From an uncultured Oscillibacter sp. (lineage in GTDB: Bacteria > Bacillota_A > Clostridia > Oscillospirales > Oscillospiraceae), in contig CABQCB010000070.1 of the NCBI GenBank assembly GCA_902462475.1, forward strand, positions 1 through 7,991: a DNA stretch of 7,991 nt, in the 5' to 3' direction. Both the position numbers and the translations under genes were made by a program. Each line of letters begins with the position of its first letter. The stretch's first letter is position 1. This document shows, piece after piece, positions 1 through 5,353 of the stretch. The notes beneath the pieces were generated by a model. That model saw nothing but the letters and a program-made list of their open reading frames with translations. It ran no database searches and was not told the origin of the DNA.

Positions 1-30
1 CCCCGCCGCTGATGCGGCGGGGATTTTTTA
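1..30 (+). terminator. Rho-independent terminator of an upstream plus-strand gene
   Basis: A 9-bp perfect GC stem (CCCCGCCGC, 1-9, with GCGGCGGGG, 14-22) closes a TGAT loop and is followed by A and a run of T (24-29). The T-run lies on the plus strand, so it ends a plus-strand transcript whose gene lies off the left edge. It may extend further left than the window shows. Confidence 0.8.
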
Positions 31-32
31 AT

Positions 33-74
33 AAAACCGCGCCCCGGATGCATTTCCATCCGGGGCGCGGTTTT
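33..74. terminator. Terminator hairpin at the end of lysR, probably bidirectional
   Basis: An 18-bp perfect inverted repeat (33-50 with 57-74) around a 6-nt loop. Its outer four pairs are A:T, so each strand reads an A-run, a GC stem and a T-run. The base of the stem touches the lysR stop codon (74-76), so it ends the minus-strand lysR transcript. It also backs up the plus-strand terminator just to its left, which insulates two converging genes. Confidence 0.85.
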
Positions 75-964
75 CAGTGTTCTTCCTCCTGCACCTGGGC
101 ATGGACATAGTCCTGCACATAGCGCATGAAATTCCGGGTCATGGGAGAGGCAGCCTTCATCTGGGGAACACCCATGCCCAGCATCCGCTCCTGGGGCGGA
201 TCCATGGGCAGCGCCACGGCGTCGTTGGGGTAGTTCCGCAGCAGCAGATCCGAGAGGATGGATACGCCCAGCCCCTTGGCCACCATGGAGATGATGGCGT
301 AGTCGCTGCATGCGGAAAACCGGATCTGGGGCTGATGGGGCAGCTGCTGAAGGATATCGTGCACCTCACCGTCGTAGCCCGGCATGGGCATGATGAACGG
401 CTCATGCAAAAATGCCTCCAGCGGCAGCCGGCCGCTCTTTGCCAGCGGATGCTCCGGCGGCACCAGGGCCAGCATCCGGTCCCGGCACAGCGGCAGCCAT
501 TCGTAGTTGCGTCCCTCGCCGCCGGCATACAGGCAAAGGTCTGCCTCCCGGCGGTTCATGGCTCCCTCGATGATATCCGTGCCGCCCTCGATGATCTGGA
601 TCTCCACATTGGGATAATCCTTCTGGAACAGTGCAATGATCCCGGGCAGCCAGTAGGTGGCCACGCTGGGGTACGCCGCGATGCGGATGCAGCCGATGTC
701 CGCCCCCTTGATCTTGGCGATGTTCTGCTCCAAAGACTCATTGGTCCGCAGCAGCTGGCGGATGATGGGCAGCAGCATCTCTCCCTCCGTGTTGGGCAGG
801 ATGCCCGCGGAGGTGCGCACCATCAGGGGAAATCCCACCTCGTCCTCCAGGGACTGCATCATGTGGCTGATGCCGGACTGGGTGTAGCCCAGCTCCTCGG
901 CGGCCTTGGACAGGCTTCCCAGCTCCACGGCCCGCACAAACGCCTCGTATTTACGAATATTCAT
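74..964 (-). CDS. LysR-family transcriptional regulator
   Basis: This is a 296-residue LysR-type DNA-binding regulator, the usual length for the family. Residues 1-60 form the winged helix-turn-helix; the core LSKAAEELGYTQSGISHMM (about 18-36) matches the family signature of S-K-A-A followed by TQSGIS and then L-E. A linker helix (about 60-88) leads to a periplasmic-binding-protein-like effector domain from about residue 91 (IRIAAYPS) to the end, with the typical ALVPPEHPLA segment (166-175). The effector is not predictable. The start at 962-964 is chosen because the HTH begins there (MNIRKYEAF) and a strong GGAGGAGG lies 7 nt upstream. The frame stays open to 1112-1114, but that ATG has no ribosome binding site and the extra 50 residues look like nothing. 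The gene stands alone: there is no divergent partner, so its target cannot be read from position. The leader hairpin at 1032-1061 may control it. Confidence 0.93.
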   Translation of the reverse strand: MNIRKYEAFVRAVELGSLSKAAEELGYTQSGISHMMQSLEDEVGFPLMVRTSAGILPNTEGEMLLPIIRQLLRTNESLEQNIAKIKGADIGCIRIAAYPSVATYWLPGIIALFQKDYPNVEIQIIEGGTDIIEGAMNRREADLCLYAGGEGRNYEWLPLCRDRMLALVPPEHPLAKSGRLPLEAFLHEPFIMPMPGYDGEVHDILQQLPHQPQIRFSACSDYAIISMVAKGLGVSILSDLLLRNYPNDAVALPMDPPQERMLGMGVPQMKAASPMTRNFMRYVQDYVHAQVQEEEH

Positions 965-1031
965 GTTCAAGCCTCCTCCGCCGCCGCAAACCGGCAGGTC
1001 TTCCCATGTCGGTACTGCATGTCCGTCATGA

Positions 1032-1061
1032 AAAACCAGACATTCTCGAATATCTGATTTT
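1032..1061 (-). promoter_or_regulatory. U-tract hairpin in the lysR leader (attenuator or operator)
   Basis: A 30-nt dyad about 70-100 nt upstream of the lysR start. Twelve of 15 opposed positions are complementary in DNA. Two of the three exceptions (1036/1057 and 1041/1052) become U-G wobbles in minus-strand RNA, while in plus-strand RNA they would be C-A clashes. The minus-strand transcript therefore folds into a near-continuous stem with a CGAG tip, followed by UUUUU. That is what a terminator or attenuator in the lysR transcript would look like. The AT-rich dyad could instead be a protein operator, since it lies next to the candidate promoter at 1062-1090. Function is inferred. Confidence 0.5.
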
Positions 1062-1090
1062 ATGGTACAGTATCCGTAAAGAAAAGGCAA
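1062..1090 (-). promoter_or_regulatory. Candidate sigma-A promoter of lysR (weak)
   Basis: On the minus strand a TTGCCT box (1085-1090) is followed after 17 nt by TACCAT (1062-1067); each matches consensus at 4 of 6 positions. It is the best-spaced pair between the previous operon's terminator and lysR. Transcription would begin near 1055, inside the 1032-1061 dyad. That suits a repressor operator but would prevent the complete RNA hairpin from forming, so the two readings compete. Confidence 0.35.
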
Positions 1091-1211
1091 GGGGAATTCT
1101 TCTCCCACCGGCATATTTGGGATACCGCCCCCGCATGCCGGCCACCTTTTGACAAGGGGCAGCTTCCGTGATTTGACAGGGTCGCGGATCCCACGGCTGC
1201 CCGCCCCCCTG
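1091..1211. other. Gene-free stretch with RNA-fold potential upstream of lysR
   Basis: No credible gene lies here. On the minus strand, CCGGCAT and ATGCCGG (1135-1141 and 1108-1114) form a 7-bp inverted repeat whose interior contains a further GGG/CCC pairing. A small GGGA/TCCC hairpin (1092-1106) follows. With the 1032-1061 hairpin this could form a structured leader if transcription starts further upstream than the candidate promoter. No known riboswitch consensus was recognised. Confidence 0.3.
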
Positions 1212-1246
1212 AAAAACGCGCCGCTGTTTTACAGCGGCGCATTTTT
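1212..1246. terminator. Terminator of the apbE-to-ATPase operon
   Basis: A 9-bp perfect stem GCGCCGCTG / CAGCGGCGC (1218-1226 with 1232-1240) with a 5-nt loop. It is flanked by AAAAAC on the left and ATTTTTT on the right, so it can work on both strands. It begins about 20 nt beyond the stop of the minus-strand ATPase gene (1268-1270) and closes that operon. Confidence 0.85.
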
Positions 1247-1267
1247 TATGTGGTTGACAGCCGGATG

Positions 1268-2332
1268 TCACTTTGTCCGCGGCTCCTGCGGGCCGTCGTC
1301 CTCACCGAACGCCGCGCGCACATCCTCCGGCAGGATCGCCATCAGCGTCTGCCGGTCTGCCTGCTCCATGGCGGCCAGGCGGTTGGCCTGGCAGACCAGG
1401 ATCTTTTCAAAAATATTCCGCACGCCCCGGGCGTTGCCGAAGGAAGTGCCGCTCTGGTTCTCCCGCCGGATCAGCTCCCGCACCAATTCCTCCGCCCGGT
1501 CGTCCAGCGTGTAGCATCCCTTCCGGCAAAGCCCCCGGAAGATCTCCAGCAGTTCCTGGTCGGAATAGTCCTCAAAGTGCAAAAAGCGGTTGAATCTGGA
1601 CTCCAGTCCCGGATTGGAATGGATGAATTCCTCCATCAGTCCGTCATATCCTGCCACGATCACCACCAGATCGTCCCGGTGGTCCTCCATGGCCTTGAGA
1701 ATGGTGTCGATGGCCTCCTGGCCGAAGTCGTTGTCTCCGCTTCCCCGCAGCGCATAGGCCTCGTCGATGAACAGTACGCCGCCCAGCGCCCGCTCAACGG
1801 CCTTGGCGGTTTTCAGGGCCGTCTGGCCCACGTAGCCAGCCACCAGACCGCTGCGGTCCACCTCCACCAGCTGTCCTTTGGACAAGATCCCCAGGCTGTG
1901 GTAAATACGGGCCATAAGCCGGGCCACGGTGGTCTTGCCGGTCCCGGGATTTCCGGAAAACACCATGTGCAGGCTCAGCTCCGCCACCGGCAGCTGATTT
2001 TCCCGGCGCATCTGGTGGACCCGCACCAGGTTGATCAGGCTCCGCACTTCTTTTTTCACGGCCTCCAGCCCGATGTATCCGTCCAGCTCCGCCAGCAGAT
2101 CCTCGATCCGCTCCGGCGGAGGTGCCTCCGGTTGTGCCGGTGCCTGTGCCTGACCGGCCGTTTTCTCCGACGGTCCGGGCTTTGCCGTCCCGCCCTTTTC
2201 CCCGGACACAGGACCTTTGGGCTGGGGCCAGAAGTCCGTGCCCATCCGCCGGAGGTCCCGCTCCGTCATGGAGCGGATCAGCTCCAGCTGCTGCAAAATG
2301 ATCTGGTCTTTTTTGTCGTTGTTGCGCTCCAT
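1268..2332 (-). CDS. SpoVK/CbbX-like AAA+ ATPase
   Basis: A 354-residue soluble AAA+ ATPase of the CbbX/SpoVK group; the group includes the rubisco activase CbbX and the Bacillus sporulation protein SpoVK. It has a short charged helix (1-30), then a Pro/Ala/Gly-rich linker (about 36-74) unlike the compact N-termini of relatives. A full AAA+ module follows: IGLEAVKKEV (87-96), Walker A GNPGTGKT (127-134), pore-loop-like AGYVGQT (165-171), Walker B VLFIDEA (186-192), sensor 1 VIVAGY (224-229), arginine finger in NPGLESRF (240-247) and sensor 2 GNARGVRN (299-306). All catalytic residues are present, so it should be an active, probably hexameric, protein remodeller. It is the last gene of the operon. 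Its ATG follows the upstream stop after one base, and its GAGGAGGGG ribosome binding site lies inside the last codons of that gene, implying translational coupling. Substrate unknown; a sporulation role is not shown by this context. Confidence 0.9.
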   Translation of the reverse strand: MERNNDKKDQIILQQLELIRSMTERDLRRMGTDFWPQPKGPVSGEKGGTAKPGPSEKTAGQAQAPAQPEAPPPERIEDLLAELDGYIGLEAVKKEVRSLINLVRVHQMRRENQLPVAELSLHMVFSGNPGTGKTTVARLMARIYHSLGILSKGQLVEVDRSGLVAGYVGQTALKTAKAVERALGGVLFIDEAYALRGSGDNDFGQEAIDTILKAMEDHRDDLVVIVAGYDGLMEEFIHSNPGLESRFNRFLHFEDYSDQELLEIFRGLCRKGCYTLDDRAEELVRELIRRENQSGTSFGNARGVRNIFEKILVCQANRLAAMEQADRQTLMAILPEDVRAAFGEDDGPQEPRTK

Positions 2333-2333
2333 C

Positions 2334-2852
2334 TCAGCCCCTCCTCAAAAAGCCGGTACGGTCCAGAGCACGGAACAGGCAGGCAGCGACCAGCCCTGTA
2401 AACGCGCCGGTCAGCAGGGATACCCCCAGCAAAACCGGCAGATAGTACAGCGGTGCAGTGTTGCCCAGCGACAGCACTGCCGCCGCCACCTGCCCGCAGT
2501 TGTGGGCAGCTGCTCCGCCGATGGAAACACCGTAAACGGACAGTCCCCGCACCCGACTCAGCAGGATCATCATGCCCATGGCCGCCAGGCCGCCCATGAG
2601 GGAAAACAGCAGCGCGTTCATATTGCCGGCAAACAGCGCCCCCAGGGTGCACCGGGCCAGCAGGATCAAAACCGCCTGGGCCGGGCCCAGGGCGTAAAGG
2701 GCAAATACCGTCACGATGTTGGCAAGCCCCAGCTTGATGCCGGGAATGGGGATGGCCAGCGTCAGGGGAAGCTGATTCTCCGCCACGGACAGGGCCAGTG
2801 CCAGAGTCGTCAATACACCGCAGAGGGTCAGCTGCTTTGTCGTCAATTTCAT
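2334..2852 (-). CDS. Gx transporter family membrane protein (EetB-like; Hpre_diP_synt_I)
   Basis: A 172-residue, highly hydrophobic protein with about five or six membrane segments. It belongs to the family once labelled heptaprenyl diphosphate synthase component I and now called Gx transporter. Family marks are the N-terminal helix (LTLCGVLTTLALALSVAE), the loop PIPGIKLGLANIV (about 35-47) typical of small substrate-binding membrane proteins, and glycine/alanine-rich segments such as GGAAAHNCGQ. Its length matches the family. In flavin-based extracellular electron transfer loci the equivalent protein is EetB, whose role is not defined; a role in polyprenyl synthesis is doubtful. The start at 2850-2852 has an AGGGGG site about 8 nt upstream, 12 nt after the NusG-II gene's stop. 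Its stop (2334-2336) is one base from the ATPase start, so the two are probably made together. Confidence 0.88.
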   Translation of the reverse strand: MKLTTKQLTLCGVLTTLALALSVAENQLPLTLAIPIPGIKLGLANIVTVFALYALGPAQAVLILLARCTLGALFAGNMNALLFSLMGGLAAMGMMILLSRVRGLSVYGVSIGGAAAHNCGQVAAAVLSLGNTAPLYYLPVLLGVSLLTGAFTGLVAACLFRALDRTGFLRRG

Positions 2853-2864
2853 GGATGCCGCCCC

Positions 2865-3266
2865 CTATCCGATCACCGCGTCCACGTCCGCTTCTCCGCT
2901 GCCGCCCACCAGGCGGACCGTGACCCGGGCGGGAAGGCACACGATGCTCTGCCCGCTGCGGGAGATGTGCCCGGTATGGACGCAGTCCTGGGTGGGGCAG
3001 TCGGACGCCTCCACCCATACCTCCGTGTCTGTAAGAACGATCGTCAGCGTGTAGCCGTTGGCGCTGACGGTGTGCTCGGTACGGCTGAGCCCCTCCAGGG
3101 GTACGGCAAATTCCTCGGCGCCGTCCACGGACACTACGGCCTCCAGCGCCCCGCTCTCACCTGCTCCCCGCCAAATGAGCCAGGCGCAGGCCGCAGCCAG
3201 CACCACCACGGCCGCAGCCACCACGGCGTCCGGCCAGCGGGGCCGCAGCTCAGGAAACGACTTCAT
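2865..3266 (-). CDS. NusG domain II-containing membrane-anchored protein (EetA-like)
   Basis: A 133-residue protein with one N-terminal membrane helix (about 14-32) and an extracytoplasmic domain. The hallmark is CPTQDCVHTGHIS then IVCLPARVTVRL (90-119), the signature of the NusG_II family, with cysteines at 90, 95 and 110. The name refers to a fold shared with an insert in some NusG proteins; nothing suggests a transcription role. The CPxxxC...C spacing on the outer face suggests a disulfide or redox role, but that is inference. Next to ApbE and a Gx protein it matches eetA-type genes. The start overlaps the end of apbE by 17 nt; a GGGAGG site within apbE lies about 11 nt upstream of the ATG, a slightly long spacing. 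Confidence 0.88.
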   Translation of the reverse strand: MKSFPELRPRWPDAVVAAAVVVLAAACAWLIWRGAGESGALEAVVSVDGAEEFAVPLEGLSRTEHTVSANGYTLTIVLTDTEVWVEASDCPTQDCVHTGHISRSGQSIVCLPARVTVRLVGGSGEADVDAVIG

Positions 3267-4317
3267 AGGTATAACCGCCTCCCTCGGCAGCCTGGAAGCA
3301 ATCCTCCAGACCGGCCGTGACCGTCACCAATCCATCCTGCCCCACCAGCACCATTTCAAAATCACATGCGCCGGAGCGCCAGAAGTCCAGAGCCTTGTCC
3401 CGTCCCATGACGAAAAGGGCCGTGGAGAGCGCATCGCACATGGTCCCGTTGCCGGCGTCGCTGTCTGCCACCACCGTCACAGACACCAGACCGCTCTCCG
3501 CCGGATACCCGGTGGCCGGGTCGATGATGTGGTGGTAAATAGACCCGTCCTGCTCAAAAAACCGTTCATAGCTGCCGGAAGTCACCGCAAAGGCGTTCGT
3601 CAGCTGAAGGACCCCCACGTAGGAGTCGGGATCCGAGGGCGCATTGGGGTCCTGGATGCCCACCCGCCAGGCAGAGCCGTCAGCCTTGCTGCCCCAGGCC
3701 AGCACATTGCCTCCCAGAGAGGCCAGGGCCCTGGGGATCTCGTGTTCCTGAAAAATGGCGGCAAGGCGGTCGGAGGCGTAGCCCTTGGCAATGCCGCCCA
3801 GATCGATCTGCGTACCGGGATCCAGGCTGGCGTTTTCATAGCCGGACGAGGCACTGGACTTTCCGGAAAGATGCACATGCTCCATGCCCACATAGGTCAA
3901 AAGCTCTTCCAGTTCTTCCGGATCGGGCACCTGATAGTGATCGGTGGTAAAGCCCCACGCAGATACCACCGGAGCGATGGTGATATCAAAGGCTCCGCCG
4001 GTCAGCTCCGTATAGGTAGCCGCGGTCTGGATCAGGTCGCAAAGCGCCTCTCCCACCGGGACCATCCTCCCCTCGGCGCTGTTGAGCAGACTCACCTTGC
4101 TGGCCTCATTGGTGCGCGAGAGCAGGCTGTCCAGCCGGTAGATCTCCTCTTCCGCCGCGTTGGCAGCCCTGGATGCGTCCTCACCGTAAACGATCAGCCG
4201 CATGGCGGTGTCCATGGCAAACACTTCCCGCTGCTCCGGCTCGTCCTGATCTTTTTCCGCGCAGCCGGCAGTCAGGACCATGCCGAGGGCCAAAAACAGT
4301 GCAGCAATCCGCTTCAT
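3250..4317 (-). CDS. apbE: ApbE-family FAD:protein FMN transferase lipoprotein
   Basis: A 355-residue exported lipoprotein that transfers FMN from FAD to a Thr or Ser of envelope redox proteins, using Mg2+. A signal peptide ends in the lipobox LTAGC, with lipidated Cys19. ApbE family motifs follow in order: MDTAM (35-39), GGAFDITIAP (107-116), IDLGGIAKGYASD (171-183), LGGN (201-204), TSGSYERFF (246-254), HHIIDPATGYPAE (262-274) and the metal-binding CDALSTA (294-300, with D295 and T299). Nothing essential looks missing and the length is normal. It is the first gene of the operon, with the promoter at 4363-4391 and a GAGGAA site 7 nt before the ATG. It would play the part of FmnB in an electron-transfer locus. 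No D-x3-S-G-A-T flavinylation target was found in any protein of the window, so its substrate must be encoded elsewhere. Confidence 0.95.
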   Translation of the reverse strand: MKRIAALFLALGMVLTAGCAEKDQDEPEQREVFAMDTAMRLIVYGEDASRAANAAEEEIYRLDSLLSRTNEASKVSLLNSAEGRMVPVGEALCDLIQTAATYTELTGGAFDITIAPVVSAWGFTTDHYQVPDPEELEELLTYVGMEHVHLSGKSSASSGYENASLDPGTQIDLGGIAKGYASDRLAAIFQEHEIPRALASLGGNVLAWGSKADGSAWRVGIQDPNAPSDPDSYVGVLQLTNAFAVTSGSYERFFEQDGSIYHHIIDPATGYPAESGLVSVTVVADSDAGNGTMCDALSTALFVMGRDKALDFWRSGACDFEMVLVGQDGLVTVTAGLEDCFQAAEGGGYTYEVVS

Positions 4318-4362
4318 AGAGAATTTCCTCGTATTTCTTCAGGATTTTTACATAATAGATAT

Positions 4363-4391
4363 AGTATAGCACGGCCACAGCAGCATCTCAA
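4363..4391 (-). promoter_or_regulatory. Sigma-A promoter of the apbE operon, extended -10
   Basis: On the minus strand TTGAGA (4386-4391) is followed after exactly 17 nt by TATACT (4363-4368), preceded by TGC, giving an extended -10. Both boxes match consensus at 5 of 6 positions. Transcription would start near 4356, leaving a leader of about 40 nt before apbE. This is the strongest promoter visible in the window. Confidence 0.8.
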
Positions 4392-4406
4392 CAAAAAATC
4401 AGAGAG

Positions 4407-4424
4407 AACCTCCCATCCCAGGTT
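4407..4424. promoter_or_regulatory. Small inverted repeat between the divergent promoters (possible operator)
   Basis: AACCT (4407-4411) and AGGTT (4420-4424) form a 5-bp inverted repeat with an 8-nt spacer. It lies just upstream of the -35 boxes of both divergent promoters, a typical place for a shared regulator site. The arms are short and chance is a real alternative; no known factor's consensus was recognised. Confidence 0.25.
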
Positions 4425-4428
4425 ACCC

Positions 4429-4457
4429 TTGCAAAAAGCGAAACAATCTGCTATACT
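4429..4457 (+). promoter_or_regulatory. Sigma-A promoter of the eight-helix membrane protein gene, extended -10
   Basis: TTGCAA (4429-4434) is followed after 17 nt by TATACT (4452-4457), with TGC directly before the -10. The -35 matches at 4 of 6 positions and the -10 at 5 of 6. Transcription from about 4464 gives a leader of roughly 70 nt. The -10 region TGCTATACTAT is identical to that of the divergent apbE promoter. Confidence 0.75.
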
Positions 4458-4532
4458 ATTTAAGAATGTCACTATCCGTCTTATTTTGATGGACAAAACT
4501 TTGAAATGAACCCGTTGGAGGTCGTCATTGAT

Positions 4533-5297
4533 ATGCCAAAGAATCCGAACAATCCGTCCAAGCCGGTCAAGGGCACGCAAACCATGAACGGCGCCATGAA
4601 GCTGTTTCTGGCGGGTCTGGTCGCGGAGCTGTATCTGCTGATCATTCGCCGCTTTTATGTCACCGGCACCGCAGTGCAGATGATCGCCTGGTTTGACTAT
4701 CTTTTGTATCTTGCCGCCGCCGGCGGCGTTGTGTTCCTGGCCGGTCTGGTCCTGGCAGCCCTTTGGCGGAAGGATCAGAAAAAGCGCACCATCGCCTGGT
4801 ATATCACCGGCGCAGGTGCTTTCCTGGGCGGGGCCTCCGGCCTGATCCGCCTTTTTAATGCACCGGCTGTTTCTCTTTTGACCGTCGTTGTCTTTTTGGT
4901 CATGCTGCTGGGCATTCTCTGGCAGCTCTATGACCGGGAGTGTGCGTATGCCCTCACCATTCTGGGATTGAGCCTGGTGGTCTTGTGGGTGTGCCGCAAG
5001 GAGCTTTCCAGCATGTATCTGGGCGTGTATGTGCGGGTGATCGCCGTGGCATATATTCTGGTGCTGGCTGTGATCGCCCTTCTGGCCCGCCGTGCCGACC
5101 AGAAGGACGGTATGCTGGGTTCTTTGCGGGTGCTGCCCGCCTCGGCGGACGTGCTGCCCGTGTATGTGGCCTGCGCTCTGTCCGCTGTGGCTTTGGTCGT
5201 TGCCCTCATCAGTGCCACTGCCGCTTACTATGCCATGTGGGGCCTGGGCCTGATCGTATTCGCCTTGGCTGTGTACTATACCGTCAAGCAGCTTTGA
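4533..5297 (+). CDS. Uncharacterised polytopic membrane protein (about eight helices)
   Basis: I do not recognise a family. The 254-residue protein has a short polar lysine/proline/asparagine-rich N-terminus (1-21), then about eight hydrophobic segments, near residues 22-38, 55-78, 87-106, 112-133, 138-154, 166-186, 207-227 and 231-251. Basic loops (RR after the first; RKDQKKR after the second; RRADQK after the sixth) help set the topology. There are no evident catalytic motifs, metal ligands or nucleotide-binding sites. The start at 4533 is preferred because GGAGG (4517-4521) lies 11 nt upstream; an in-frame ATG at 4506 has no such site. It has its own promoter, runs opposite to every other gene here, and ends at a strong terminator, so it is a single-gene unit. 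Sharing a control region with the apbE operon hints at a link but does not show one. Confidence 0.85.
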   Translation: MPKNPNNPSKPVKGTQTMNGAMKLFLAGLVAELYLLIIRRFYVTGTAVQMIAWFDYLLYLAAAGGVVFLAGLVLAALWRKDQKKRTIAWYITGAGAFLGGASGLIRLFNAPAVSLLTVVVFLVMLLGILWQLYDRECAYALTILGLSLVVLWVCRKELSSMYLGVYVRVIAVAYILVLAVIALLARRADQKDGMLGSLRVLPASADVLPVYVACALSAVALVVALISATAAYYAMWGLGLIVFALAVYYTVKQL

Positions 5298-5308
5298 TCC
5301 TTCCAAAT

Positions 5309-5348
5309 AAAAAAAGCAGAGGCCGCAAAAGCGGCCTCTGCTTTTTTA
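5309..5348. terminator. Bidirectional terminator between converging genes
   Basis: The stem GCAGAGGCCGC / GCGGCCTCTGC (5316-5326 with 5331-5341) has 11 perfect GC-rich pairs and an AAAA loop. It is flanked by seven A on the left and six T on the right. It ends the plus-strand membrane protein gene (stop 5295-5297) and the minus-strand DUF4127 gene (stop 5354-5356). Confidence 0.92.
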
Positions 5349-5353
5349 TTCTT

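Noticed and set aside
965..1114. N-terminal extension of the LysR protein to an ATG at 1112-1114
   Set aside because: That ATG has no ribosome binding site, the extra 50 residues match nothing, and the HTH starts at the ATG at 962-964, which has a GGAGGAGG site.
1062..1160. Possible T-box or cobalamin riboswitch before lysR, suggested by AAAGGTGG and AAGACCTGCC fragments
   Set aside because: The core T-box motif and the other conserved cobalamin boxes are absent; the fragments are short enough to be chance.
1149..1178. Two TTGACA boxes on the plus strand, 24 nt apart
   Set aside because: No -10 box follows at the right distance and no plus-strand gene lies downstream.
77..4509. Long plus-strand open frames opposite lysR, the ATPase, the NusG-II gene and apbE
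   Set aside because: They are antisense shadows of GC-rich genes: His/Gln/Arg-rich translations with no domain motifs and no ribosome binding sites.
4489..4509. Six-codon upstream frame (MDKTLK) whose stop overlaps the ATG at 4506
   Set aside because: It has no clear ribosome binding site, and the ATG at 4506 is itself not the supported start of the membrane protein gene.
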